Positions 8,904 to 16,714 of a DNA stretch of 35,152 nt are shown piece after piece; position 1 is the stretch's first letter; each line of letters starts with the position of its first letter. The notes under the pieces are model-generated. The model did not search any database. It had not been told where the DNA came from and saw only the letters and a program-made list of their open reading frames with translations. The position numbers were made by a program, and so were the translations under genes. Origin of the DNA: Salinivirgaceae bacterium (GTDB lineage: Bacteria > Bacteroidota > Bacteroidia > Bacteroidales > SZUA-534); NCBI GenBank assembly GCA_017645945.1, contig JAGCNL010000052.1, forward strand, positions 1 through 35,152. The letters run 5' to 3'.

Positions 8904-8968
8904 AGTTTAGCGGTAAGAGTTTAGTGTTTAGTGGCACCAACACCTAATACCCAACACCCAATACCTAA
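8904..8968. repeat. Low-complexity TTTAGTG / CCCAACACCTAATA words between convergent genes
   Basis: The gap between the two convergent genes holds TTTAG words (TTTAGCGG, TTTAGTGTTTAGTGG), then a run of related CA-rich words (AACACCTAATACC, CAACACCCAATACC, TAACAATC). The second half is roughly the complementary word set of the first, so a loose hairpin is possible. There is no coding potential. Confidence 0.6.
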
Positions 8969-8971
8969 CAA

Positions 8972-9763
8972 TCAATCTTTTACGCAGCGTACTGAAATGG
9001 CGTTTTGCGGTTTCTCGTAGTAGATGAAAGCCTTTTTCAGGTTCTTGTGGTAGTAGAGCTTCCAAATGTTGTCGTGTGATTTCGACGATGACCAAAGCGA
9101 AGCCGAGTTGCCCGAATTTTGGAACTCTCCGTTGTAGAATCCTGCATACACAAGATTGAACGGATTTATCAGATTTTCAACCACTGAATCGTTGCAGAGA
9201 GCCACCGAAAGGTCGGTCAGTTCAGCGTGAGTGGGGATGTGCCAGCCATCGGGGCAGAGACCTTGTGCACCTTCATCGGTGCTGCCGTTCATTGCGGCGT
9301 CCCATGTGTAAAGAAGTCCCTGTTCAGGTGCGTCGGGATTTTCAAAATATTTCACTTCATCGCCGTTGCTGTTGGTTTTTGCCTTCAGATTTTCGGCCAT
9401 CCAAGTGTGGTCGCCGATGATGGTGGTCTTATAGCTGTTACCCTCGTTGTCGATGCAGATTGGGCAGTCGGGACCAGTAACTTCAATAGTATCAGCGCCC
9501 ACGCGGCCTTTGGCATCAGTGACGTTAACAATGTAGGTGCCAGCTGCCAGATTGCTGATTTCGGCCACAGCCTGATTGTTCGACCATTTGATAGCGTACG
9601 GTTCTTTGCCGCCGCTGATGGTTATCGCAATTGAGCCGTCGTTGCTGCCATAGTCGGAGAGGGGGGTCACGCTCGACTCAATCTCAATTTGTTTCTGGCT
9701 GCAACTTGCTAATACTGCACCAATTAGCGCTGCTGACAATAGGCTTTTATAATATGTTCGCAT
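8972..9763 (-). CDS. Lipoprotein with a SprB-like repeat and a FISUMP domain
   Basis: The 263-residue product starts with a lipoprotein signal ending in the lipobox L-A-S-C (Cys21). Residues about 30-95 match the SprB repeat pattern (SDYGSNDGSIAITISGG..PYAIKWSNN ... ISNLAAGTYIVNVTDAKG) known from Flavobacterium surface adhesins. Residues about 105-263 are a FISUMP (Fibrobacter succinogenes major paralogous) domain: DNEGNSYKTTIIGDHTWMAENL, GLLYTWDAA, GLCPDGWHIPTHAEL, a LWSSS motif and a terminal AISVRCVKD. Such proteins sit on the outer membrane; their binding partners are mostly unknown. It is transcribed away from the next plus-strand gene. Confidence 0.88.
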   Translation of the reverse strand: MRTYYKSLLSAALIGAVLASCSQKQIEIESSVTPLSDYGSNDGSIAITISGGKEPYAIKWSNNQAVAEISNLAAGTYIVNVTDAKGRVGADTIEVTGPDCPICIDNEGNSYKTTIIGDHTWMAENLKAKTNSNGDEVKYFENPDAPEQGLLYTWDAAMNGSTDEGAQGLCPDGWHIPTHAELTDLSVALCNDSVVENLINPFNLVYAGFYNGEFQNSGNSASLWSSSKSHDNIWKLYYHKNLKKAFIYYEKPQNAISVRCVKD

Positions 9764-9919
9764 AACTTGTTAAAAGTTAAATATTTGTTAAAGTTTCAAA
9801 AGGTCCGAAATATATTCGCATTTTTGACCATGAAAAAGTGTTTAAAAATAACAAAAACACAATTATTTGTTCAAGTGTGTATTAAAATTCACCGTTTTAA
9901 TGCTTCGATTGGCGAATTT

Positions 9920-10687
9920 ATGATGAAAACGGCGCGAGCATCGGCTTTGATTATCTGTATTTTGCTTTTGGCGGTCGCCGCCGAAGGGCAGAATCCGCCG
10001 CAACCTGCCGCCACAATCATTTGCGGAAGCATTCTTGATGCCGCTGATTTACAGTCGATTCCGAATGTGAATATCTATGTCAGGCGTGGATATGGTACGG
10101 CATCGAACGAGAACGGGTATTTCGAGTTGCCCTGTCATTCGGGCGATACGATAAACTTCTCGTGTGTTGGCTATCAGCGTGTTACGTTTGCCGTTCCCGA
10201 TTCGCTCATCGGCCGCAGCCGAGTGGTGGGAATTTTGATGTCGCCCGACACCGTCCTTTTGGGCGAGGTTGTGGTGCTGCCGTTCATCACCTACGCGCAA
10301 TTGAAATATGAAGTGGCCAATATGCCACCCGATGAGAATATCAGTTTGGCTATCAATAATATAGATAACGCCGTTAAGTTGGCCATCAGCGCGCCGCATC
10401 CGATTCTTGATGCAGAGTTGGGGCCGATGCGGCAACTCGCAAGTTACACTCGCCGCTTGGAATATGCGGGAATGTACGAACCGCAGATAACGCTAAATCT
10501 TGTGGGTTCAGGCTCGGGTTTGGCGTCTTACGTGCGGATGCTCAAAAAATCGAAAACGCAGCCATCTGTTTCATATAATTATAATAATGCCGTGTGGCAG
10601 CGGCAGATGGCCGACGATGTGCGCCGATTCGTTGGAAAAAGTAAGACAACAGACGACGGACATCAGACAACAGACGGCGGACAATAG
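9920..10687 (+). CDS. Secreted protein with a carboxypeptidase-regulatory-like beta domain
   Basis: I chose the double ATG at 9920/9923, which gives a signal peptide ending at VAAEGQ. Residues about 30-115 match the CarboxypepD_reg-like fold common at the start of Bacteroidetes outer-membrane receptors: GSILDAADLQSIPNVNIYV, a GTASNENGYFEL motif and GDTINFSCVGYQ. There is no TonB plug or barrel after it. The rest (about 140 residues) has no motif I recognise. The last 14 or so residues (K-T-T-D-D-G-H-Q-T-T-D-G-G-Q) come from a simple repeat and look like an extension of an older C-terminus near KSKT. Function unknown; probably periplasmic or outer-membrane associated. Confidence 0.75.
   Translation: MMKTARASALIICILLLAVAAEGQNPPQPAATIICGSILDAADLQSIPNVNIYVRRGYGTASNENGYFELPCHSGDTINFSCVGYQRVTFAVPDSLIGRSRVVGILMSPDTVLLGEVVVLPFITYAQLKYEVANMPPDENISLAINNIDNAVKLAISAPHPILDAELGPMRQLASYTRRLEYAGMYEPQITLNLVGSGSGLASYVRMLKKSKTQPSVSYNYNNAVWQRQMADDVRRFVGKSKTTDDGHQTTDGGQ
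10642..10684 (+). repeat. Short AGACAACAGACG(G/A)CGGACA simple repeat at the end of a gene
   Basis: Two near-identical units, AGACAACAGACGACGGACAT then AGACAACAGACGGCGGACAA (about 10644-10684), overlap the 3' end of the preceding gene. They supply its last codons and stop. Confidence 0.7.
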
Positions 10688-10735
10688 TTGGATTTGTATT
10701 ACTATTAATTAATCAATCAATCCTTCAATCCTTTA

Positions 10736-11530
10736 TCACACCGACACTTCGCCTTTGATATGCGGATGCGGGTTGTAGTTGTCGAGTCGGAAATCGTCGA
10801 ACTTGAATTTGAAAATGTCGTCAACTTCGGGATTAATCCACATTGTGGGCAGCGGCCGCGGCTCGCGAGTGAGTTGCAGTTTCACCTGCTCAAGGTGATT
10901 GTTATATATGTGCAAATCGCCGAAAGTGTGGATGAACTCGCCCAACTGCAGATGGCAGACCTGCGCAACCATCATTGTCAAAAGTGAATACGACGCAATG
11001 TTGAACGGCACGCCCAAAAAGGCGTCGGCACTGCGCTGGTAGAGCTGGCACGACAGGCGGCCGTTGCGCACGTAGAACTGGAACAGTGCGTGGCAAGGCG
11101 GCAGCGCCATATGGTCGATGTCGGCCACGTTCCAGGCGCTCACAATCAGACGGCGCGAGTCGGGGTTGGTCTTTATGTCGTTGATTAACTTGCTGATTTG
11201 GTCGATATGCGAGCCGTCGGGTGCAGGCCACGAACGCCACTGATAGCCATAAACGTGACCCAAGTCACCATTCTCGTCGGCCCACTCGTTCCAGATTCGC
11301 ACGCCGTTGTCCTGCAGATATTTCACATTGGTGTCGCCCGCCAGGAACCACAGTAACTCATGGATAATCGATTTCAGATGTAGTTTTTTGGTCGTCAGGC
11401 AGGGAAATCCTTCGTTCAAATCGAACCGCATCTGATAGCCGAAAGTGCTGATGGTGCCCGTTCCTGTGCGGTCGCTCTTTTTGTCGCCAGTTTCAATAAT
11501 GTGCGACAGCATATCGAGATATTGTTTCAT
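10736..11530 (-). CDS. thyA: Thymidylate synthase
   Basis: Converts dUMP to dTMP with methylene-tetrahydrofolate. The ATG at 11530 gives MKQYLDML and exactly 264 residues, the length of Escherichia coli ThyA. The catalytic Cys falls at residue 146 in [13 protein letters not shown], the same number as in E. coli. Further hallmarks are DRTGTGT (20-26), the RRLIVSAWN phosphate-binding segment, the [18 protein letters not shown] block and the terminal [10 protein letters not shown]. The upstream in-frame ATG at 11554 would add eight basic residues with no counterpart in the family. Dihydrofolate reductase, often adjacent, is absent here; the accessory island begins directly upstream. Confidence 0.98.
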   Translation of the reverse strand: MKQYLDMLSHIIETGDKKSDRTGTGTISTFGYQMRFDLNEGFPCLTTKKLHLKSIIHELLWFLAGDTNVKYLQDNGVRIWNEWADENGDLGHVYGYQWRSWPAPDGSHIDQISKLINDIKTNPDSRRLIVSAWNVADIDHMALPPCHALFQFYVRNGRLSCQLYQRSADAFLGVPFNIASYSLLTMMVAQVCHLQLGEFIHTFGDLHIYNNHLEQVKLQLTREPRPLPTMWINPEVDDIFKFKFDDFRLDNYNPHPHIKGEVSV

Positions 11531-11602
11531 CGCTTTGCGTTTTTTTGAGCGCACAATTTAATCAGACGCGGGCAATTGGCGGCAAAATGTTATCAATATA
11601 AA

Positions 11603-12526
11603 TTAACAAGAGGCTTCTTCATCTTCCTCATACATTTGCACTGCTGCCAAGTGCATATCGTGAATTTCATCGGCAAGCCATTGTGGCTCAATGATTTTCG
11701 CCTTGCACGCCCTTGACAGCATATAGCCCGAAAAATCCATCGTAGGGCGCATATAAAGTTCGAAATCAGTGTAATTGTCGGTTTGGGCAATAACTTTCTG
11801 CGAATGATGGATAGGCAAGGTTTGCATATAGTAAGGCTCGTCGCCGTAAGCACGTATCACAACTCGCTGCGTTTCGGTGGGGTCGGCAATAACGATGCCG
11901 AAGCACTCGCTGAAGAATACATTGGCATCGAATTCTTTGTCAATCATAAAATTATCGTCGCTCACTGATAAATCCACAACTCTGTCCAGCGAAAAGATGC
12001 GGAACTCGCCGTTGTTTTTTCGCCCAAGCAGGTACCAGCGTTGGCGGTAGAGTTTCACGCAGTATGGCGCCAAAGAGTATTGAGTTGATGCTGTCGCTCC
12101 ATAGCGGCGGTATTCGAGATTGACAAGATGGTTTTCGCGCATTGCCTTGATAACCAGCTGTAAAAAGTCACCGCCCGACGGAATATTCTCAAGTAGAATG
12201 CGGTTTTGCAGGCTCAAACTCTCGCTCACCACATTGCCCACGCTCAAGGTTGTAAGCATCCAGTTCTGAACCGAATTATCGCGCAGAACATCCTCGTTAC
12301 CAATAAAATACTTGTAATCGTTGCGACGGTTGCAGTCGATAATGATGCCAAAAATTTCCTCAATGGCGATTCGGTGGCGGTTGAACGTGCTGCGCGCCAT
12401 CTCCACACCTTCACTCATTTCGGTGCGCACCCATTTCTGGTTTATCTCGTTGAGCGATATGCTGCCAGCCTGATGGATTGTGTTCACAAGCCAGATGTAC
12501 TCTTTGAATAATGCCAATGTCGTCAT
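11603..12526 (-). CDS. WYL-domain transcriptional regulator
   Basis: The 307-residue protein has an N-terminal winged-helix-like region (residues 1-70), a WYL domain with the signature R163-W-Y-L166 followed by FRIFSLDR at 175-182, and a C-terminal region resembling the WCX extension. WYL proteins are ligand-responsive DNA-binding regulators; characterised ones sense nucleic acids or nucleotides and often sit beside phage-defence genes. It is divergent from the VirE-N-like gene, and the 122-base gap between them carries copy 1 of the 20-bp element, 61 bases upstream of this start. That position and the restriction of the element to the island make this protein the best candidate to bind it. 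The regulator call is strong; the target is inference. Confidence 0.9.
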   Translation of the reverse strand: MTTLALFKEYIWLVNTIHQAGSISLNEINQKWVRTEMSEGVEMARSTFNRHRIAIEEIFGIIIDCNRRNDYKYFIGNEDVLRDNSVQNWMLTTLSVGNVVSESLSLQNRILLENIPSGGDFLQLVIKAMRENHLVNLEYRRYGATASTQYSLAPYCVKLYRQRWYLLGRKNNGEFRIFSLDRVVDLSVSDDNFMIDKEFDANVFFSECFGIVIADPTETQRVVIRAYGDEPYYMQTLPIHHSQKVIAQTDNYTDFELYMRPTMDFSGYMLSRACKAKIIEPQWLADEIHDMHLAAVQMYEEDEEASC

Positions 12527-12583
12527 TTCTTGTTGATTTTGAATTATTTAAACAAATATATCAAAATTTAAATAAAAACCGAC

Positions 12584-12623
12584 AGCTTGTATCACAATTT
12601 GGGACAAGCTCGCTTGACATTTG
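12584..12623 (+). promoter_or_regulatory. Island element copy 1: 20-bp motif plus -7-like site
   Basis: TGTATCACAATTTGGGACAA lies at 12588-12607, followed by 8 bases and GACATTTG at 12616-12623, which matches the phylum's TAnnTTTG at five of six fixed positions. In this copy the motif is flanked by a perfect 7-bp inverted repeat, AGCTTGT (12584-12590) and ACAAGCT (12604-12610). It faces the plus-strand gene starting at 12649 and is also in the upstream region of the divergent WYL gene. Confidence 0.7.
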
Positions 12624-12648
12624 CTTTGAAGATGATTGAAATTATGCT

Positions 12649-13302
12649 ATGAGACTGAATATTTTTGAAAATATAATGGCTAAGAAACCTAAAGAGACAG
12701 AGTTGGTGAGAATGGTTGGCATAATGAAAACCAGCGAAAAACTTCATAAACTTTGTTCTCAACGACAAAAATTACTTGCCAGTAATAATAAAACAGATGC
12801 TGATGCTATTAAGAAAAAACGCATTCCGGCATTTGCGCCTGCGGCATTTATGTTTGATGGCAAAAGGAGAAATAATGTTATAGGATTGACTGGCATATGT
12901 TTTTTGGAATCAGACCATATGGATTCTGCGAAAATCCAGGAAACAATGCAAAGGATTGAAAATGATTCTCATATACTGTTGGCCTTGCGTTCTGTTTCGG
13001 GTGATGGACTGCACATTTTTATCAAATATGCGTTCGATGGTATGGAAATTCCTAATTATTCAGCAATGAGCATAGACAAGATGAATCGTACTTATGGTGC
13101 TGTATTTGAGTCGTTGAGAAATCATTATTGTCAGACTTTAGGTATCACCATTGACAAGTCAGGGTCAAATATGGAGCGGCTATGCATTATATCGTATGAC
13201 CCGAATCTGTATTGCAATCTTTTGGCAGAACCGTTCATTTTTAAATATGAACAGCAAAAAAAGAAGGGAAAGCCCAATGTGCTGAAGATTTTGAACCAAT
13301 AA
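12649..13302 (+). CDS. VirE-N / BT4734-like domain protein
   Basis: The 217-residue product resembles the VirE N-terminal (BT4734-like) domain of Bacteroidetes mobile-element replication proteins. It has a short N-terminal IFENI strand, a PAFAPAAFMFDGKRRN segment, a strand ending in an acidic pair in GLTGICFLESDHMD, SVSGDGLHIFIKY (like the usual SPSGxGLKxxV), and DKSGSNMERLCIISYDPNLY (like DxSGxDxxRxCFxSYDP). The upstream ATG (12649) is preferred because these domains start with a hydrophobic strand that the ATG at 12676 would remove. In mobile elements the domain is usually fused to a primase-helicase; here it ends after a short basic tail. It may be a standalone nucleic-acid-binding factor or an element remnant. 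Confidence 0.7.
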   Translation: MRLNIFENIMAKKPKETELVRMVGIMKTSEKLHKLCSQRQKLLASNNKTDADAIKKKRIPAFAPAAFMFDGKRRNNVIGLTGICFLESDHMDSAKIQETMQRIENDSHILLALRSVSGDGLHIFIKYAFDGMEIPNYSAMSIDKMNRTYGAVFESLRNHYCQTLGITIDKSGSNMERLCIISYDPNLYCNLLAEPFIFKYEQQKKKGKPNVLKILNQ

Positions 13303-13333
13303 AAAATGAAACATTTTGCAACATATTAGGACA

Positions 13334-13369
13334 TGTACCACAATTTGGGACAACCCATCTCTAATATTG
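13334..13369 (+). promoter_or_regulatory. Island element copy 2: 20-bp motif plus -7-like site
   Basis: TGTACCACAATTTGGGACAA lies at 13334-13353, followed by 8 bases and TAATATTG at 13362-13369 (a five-of-six match to TAnnTTTG). It lies 64 bases upstream of the start at 13433 and in the same orientation as that gene. It matches copy 1 at 19 of 20 positions. Confidence 0.7.
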
Positions 13370-13432
13370 TCACACGACATCGGAAATGACTGGTGTAGAG
13401 TTTTTTGTTTAACATTTTAAATTTTTACAACG

Positions 13433-14254
13433 ATGAAAGACTTTAAGATTAATGATGCAAGACTGGCGGAATTCGAGAAGAACAAACCTGATTTTTTCAA
13501 CAACAAAACATTCCGCGTAATCCGCGCCGACGAAAGCGTTCTTGAAAAAGAAAACGATGCTGAAACGTTTGTCGCTGCTGTAAAAGAAGCTGGTGTTGAA
13601 CGTGTTATGGACTTGAAGCTACAATTCGGTGGAGAACCGATGTTTTCGACAAACATCAGCCAGAAACACAAACAGATAGAGATTGAGAACGGCATATATG
13701 CCATGCTGCACAGTTCTGGCTATATGCAACAGACGCTTCAAAACATAAGTGACAAGCTGAATCTCGACTGGTTGCTACTTGAAACCTATTTCGAAATCAC
13801 TGACGATATTATGACAGGCTACGAGAAGAATATGAAAACACTGATCGCAGTAATTGATAAAGAGATACTTACGGCAATCGTGTCGGGGCAGAAAAAGGTG
13901 TTTGAATTGGAACTTTTGCCTGACAATAGCGATTTGCTGGTGGAAATCGACAATGAGGGTTACATTGTAAATGGTGACGAGCAAAAAGGCCAAGCCGTAG
14001 TTACCAAAAAGTACGATGCCATCAGATTCTACACTGACTACAGCCGCGACAGCGAAACGGCGCTTGTGAAAATTGAGGAAACCACAAGTATGTTTATGCG
14101 CGACGGCAACGGAGAAAAAATGTTTGAAGGGACACCTGGCGAAAAGGATTACTGGCCATACACTATGATTGAGTACCATTTGGGCGAGGTTGTGGAGCAA
14201 AACTATCTGTGGATAGTACGCTCGCGCGTGCCGATGGAAGACTATAAAAAATGA
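13433..14254 (+). CDS. Unrecognised 273-residue protein of the island
   Basis: I do not recognise a family. The product is soluble, with no signal peptide or membrane segment. The N-terminal 60 residues are charged (KINDARLAEFEKNKPDFF), the middle appears helical (IENGIYAMLHSSGYMQQTLQNISDKLNLDW) and the C-terminal half is beta-rich and acidic, with FYTDYSRDSETALVKIEETTS and a YLWIVRSRVPMEDY end. It is the first gene after copy 2 of the 20-bp element and is followed after 24 bases by a frameshifted gene, so the two probably share a transcript. The base composition is AT-richer than the flanking core genes. Confidence 0.75.
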   Translation: MKDFKINDARLAEFEKNKPDFFNNKTFRVIRADESVLEKENDAETFVAAVKEAGVERVMDLKLQFGGEPMFSTNISQKHKQIEIENGIYAMLHSSGYMQQTLQNISDKLNLDWLLLETYFEITDDIMTGYEKNMKTLIAVIDKEILTAIVSGQKKVFELELLPDNSDLLVEIDNEGYIVNGDEQKGQAVVTKKYDAIRFYTDYSRDSETALVKIEETTSMFMRDGNGEKMFEGTPGEKDYWPYTMIEYHLGEVVEQNYLWIVRSRVPMEDYKK

Positions 14255-14278
14255 GACACTTTTAAAGCATAAAACACT

Positions 14279-14523
14279 ATGGAATGGAAATATATGACCG
14301 ATGAAGAGTTCTCTGCTACTGTAAAAAAATCCAAAAGGAAACGGAGCAATATAAAAATATTGGAGGGTATGTATTGGATGGATTTTCCGCAATGGTGTTT
14401 TATGATAGAAGTTCGAAGCAATACACATATATGGAGCTGCCTCTTCGTTCTTTACCCCAATCAGTAACAAAAGAGCAAGCGCGCATCTTAAAGAAAGAAT
14501 TAAGAAAACTATACAAGATGTAG
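14279..14523 (+). pseudogene. 81-residue gene split by a one-base shift at an A7 tract
   Basis: ATG 14279 opens a frame (MEWKYMTDEEFSATVKK) that meets seven A residues at 14323-14329 and then runs out of frame to a stop near 14467. Reading one base back at the A7 run gives a well-formed continuation, IQKETEQYKNIGGYVLDG, then FSAMVFYDRSSKQYTYME and a basic helical end KKELRKLYKM, stopping at TAG 14521-14523. The whole would be 81 residues. The A run is framed as A-AAA-AAA, a classical -1 slippery heptamer, so this could be a sequencing error, a true disruption or slippage expression. I recognise no family. It lies 24 bases after the preceding gene and 31 before the next. Confidence 0.75.
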
Positions 14524-14554
14524 GTTTATTAGTAACTGTTTTAAAATTAAAGAT

Positions 14555-14986
14555 ATGAATATCAACGAGAAGAAAAACAATATGGTGTCTGTGCCCAAAA
14601 ACGAGGCAGAGGCCATCAAAAAAGCGAAGGCTATATTGGACAAAATTCAGTATCCTGAAGTAGTATTCTTATCGTGGGGGTGTTATGATTTTGTGGCTAT
14701 TGAATACAACAATATGCCTGCTGTTAAATTCAAGACAAGTGGTTTTCTGCACAAAGGGAACGTGATTGTTGCCTATAACGAGGCCCAAAAACTGTATAAT
14801 GTCTACATACTGAAACGCAACCACGATGTTAAGCAAGCAGTGGAAGATATTTGCGAAGACCAGTTGCAAAAAGTTATAGACTGTTTGGTCGAGACCAAAA
14901 ATGATAAATCCAGTGACTATCGAGCCAAGTATAGAAAATGGATAATAAAAGACCACCTTGCAAAAACAGGTAAACTATATTATTAA
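14555..14986 (+). CDS. Unrecognised 143-residue protein of the island
   Basis: No family recognised. A lysine-rich N-terminal helix (EAEAIKKAKAILDKI) is followed by alternating beta strands (PEVVFLSWGCYDFVAIEY, AVKFKTSGFLHKGNVIVAYNEAQKLYNVYIL) and a charged C-terminal helix (EDICEDQLQKVIDCLVE). The compact alpha-beta layout resembles small immunity or antitoxin-like proteins only in a general way, and I do not assign that function. It follows the frameshifted gene by 31 bases and probably shares its transcript; the next gene has its own promoter. Confidence 0.7.
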   Translation: MNINEKKNNMVSVPKNEAEAIKKAKAILDKIQYPEVVFLSWGCYDFVAIEYNNMPAVKFKTSGFLHKGNVIVAYNEAQKLYNVYILKRNHDVKQAVEDICEDQLQKVIDCLVETKNDKSSDYRAKYRKWIIKDHLAKTGKLYY

Positions 14987-15031
14987 AATGGATATTAGCA
15001 GATTATTGGCAAACTATTACAACAAGCGACA

Positions 15032-15062
15032 TTTGCATATGTTGTAGTAAATCATAACTTTG
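15032..15062 (+). promoter_or_regulatory. Canonical Bacteroidetes promoter for the nuclease gene
   Basis: TTTG at 15032-15035 and TAACTTTG at 15055-15062 are separated by 19 bases, the textbook spacing for the primary sigma factor of this phylum. The start codon at 15103 is 40 bases downstream. The 20-bp island element is absent here. Confidence 0.8.
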
Positions 15063-15102
15063 ATGAGAGAAAAGAATTACAAACTTTCTAAAACAAAACT
15101 CT

Positions 15103-16656
15103 ATGAACACTGAAATATGGAATCTCTACAAAGATTCAGAGCAAGGCAAGAAGGCGATAGGTCTTTTTGATTTAGGTGACCGCCCCGAATACGCTAAAAT
15201 TCAGGAAATTGCCGACTATATGAAAAATAAACACGGCGACTTTCCATCAAGTTACGAAAGCGATGCTTTTTTCGTTTTGGAGACGAATGTTAGTGGTATG
15301 AAGACACCAACACAAAAGACAACTACACGTGAAGAATTTGAGAAATTCATTACAGACTTCGATATAGTTGATTTTACTATTGATGAAGAAGGCGAACTCC
15401 GATTCCACGAAGACCGTGTGCTTATGCCAAGCAATCGTTACCGCGACAAAAATTGGCAGATACCATTTCTGTCTATGGCATTGTATATCAATAATCCGTC
15501 AATGTATAAGCCTATTTTTTATCAATCACGTTTTCCTGTCATTATGCGAAACTGTGATGTCTTAGGCATAGAGTTGCCACCAATACCGCGCACCAATGAT
15601 TACAAACAGTATATGATGTACTATTGGGACATCTGTCAAACGTGGAACGATTTTCAAAAGGAGAACAACCTTACTGATGCCGAATTTTGCGCTTGTCTTT
15701 ACGATTTTGCTCCGATGCTCAATACACCTACAAAACAAACCGAACTACCCAATCCGACAAATGTATGGCTTGTAGGTGCGGCACCAGGCGATTTCAAGTT
15801 TCTTGACACACTTGGCGACGATACCGATGGCAATCCCGAAAATATTTGGCAATGCAACGAAAAGACAAAACGAGGTGATTTGATTGTTATCTACTGCCGC
15901 TCGCCGAGGAGTTACATCCATTCGGTATGGAGAGCCAATACAGATGGTATTTTCAACCCGTTCGACTACTACCAATGCCGCACAACTGTATGCCAAGGAG
16001 TGAAAATTCCACCAATATCAATTAAGGAACTTCGTGAAGACACCTACTTGTCGCAGATTCCTATCATTAGGAAAAACCTTCAAGGAGTCAACGGCGTGGA
16101 ACTATCTCCAAAAGACTATTCTGAAATAATCCGTTATGTGAAGGAGCGTGGCGACAATGTGGATATGTTTCCAAAGTTGTTTGAGTGTAACACAATGGAC
16201 TTCGGCGAAATAAAGATAGAGAAAGACGTGGAGGAGAAAATCCTCATCCCTATGCTCAATCGTCTCGGATACAGCGACAGCGACTATACAAGACAACTGT
16301 CGCAAAAGGCTGGACGCGGATTGAAAGCAATTCCCGACTTCGTTTTTTTGCCGCAGGGCGAAAAACATTTTGCCTCGTCTCCGTTGGTGATTGAAGCAAA
16401 ATTTGATATGTCGCCAATGACAGAACGAATCAACGCATTTGCGCAATGTTTGTCGTATGCCCGTATGCTGCGCTCAAAAATTATGGCAATTTGCGACAAA
16501 GAACGCCTCGTAGTTTTTACTGTGGATTCCAACGGCTCTGCCGACCGCAACAACCCTGTGTTTGAAGAACATTGGGCCAACATATTTAGCAACGAATTGA
16601 TTGGTGCAAAACTCAAACAACTAATTGGCAGGGATATTGTAAAGAATATGCATTGA
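15103..16656 (+). CDS. PUA/EVE-like domain fused to a PD-(D/E)XK nuclease domain
   Basis: The 517-residue protein has three parts. Residues 1-215 match nothing I know. Residues about 219-345 resemble the EVE/PUA superfamily: NVWLVGAAPGDF, KRGDLIVIYCRSPRSYIHSVWRA, then VCQGVKIPPISIKEL and a helix at SPKDYSEIIRYV. Residues about 373-460 have the layout of a restriction-enzyme-like nuclease: E377/E378, P411-D412, E431-x-K433 (VIEAKF) and Q448 before SYARML, close to the N-terminal nuclease of type I HsdR subunits. EVE-type domains bind modified bases, so a modification-dependent nuclease is a reasonable hypothesis. There is no methyltransferase or helicase beside it. It has its own canonical promoter and a bidirectional terminator. 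The nuclease call is fairly strong, the EVE call moderate; substrate unknown. Confidence 0.8.
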   Translation: MNTEIWNLYKDSEQGKKAIGLFDLGDRPEYAKIQEIADYMKNKHGDFPSSYESDAFFVLETNVSGMKTPTQKTTTREEFEKFITDFDIVDFTIDEEGELRFHEDRVLMPSNRYRDKNWQIPFLSMALYINNPSMYKPIFYQSRFPVIMRNCDVLGIELPPIPRTNDYKQYMMYYWDICQTWNDFQKENNLTDAEFCACLYDFAPMLNTPTKQTELPNPTNVWLVGAAPGDFKFLDTLGDDTDGNPENIWQCNEKTKRGDLIVIYCRSPRSYIHSVWRANTDGIFNPFDYYQCRTTVCQGVKIPPISIKELREDTYLSQIPIIRKNLQGVNGVELSPKDYSEIIRYVKERGDNVDMFPKLFECNTMDFGEIKIEKDVEEKILIPMLNRLGYSDSDYTRQLSQKAGRGLKAIPDFVFLPQGEKHFASSPLVIEAKFDMSPMTERINAFAQCLSYARMLRSKIMAICDKERLVVFTVDSNGSADRNNPVFEEHWANIFSNELIGAKLKQLIGRDIVKNMH

Positions 16657-16671
16657 TAGCAAATGGTTAGA

Positions 16672-16705
16672 ACAAAAAAGGAGGCGTCAGCCTCCTTTTT
16701 TGTTG
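16672..16705. terminator. Bidirectional terminator between convergent genes
   Basis: GGAGGC at 16680-16685 and GCCTCC at 16690-16695 form the stem with loop GTCA. AACAAAAAA precedes it and TTTTTTGTT follows, so it can terminate both the plus-strand nuclease gene and the minus-strand genes that end at 16715. Confidence 0.88.
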
Positions 16706-16714
16706 CTCTGCGAA

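Noticed and set aside
14279..14986. Toxin-antitoxin pair formed by the two small genes
   Set aside because: Neither protein shows a recognisable toxin or antitoxin domain, and the first is frameshifted; small size and adjacency alone are not enough.
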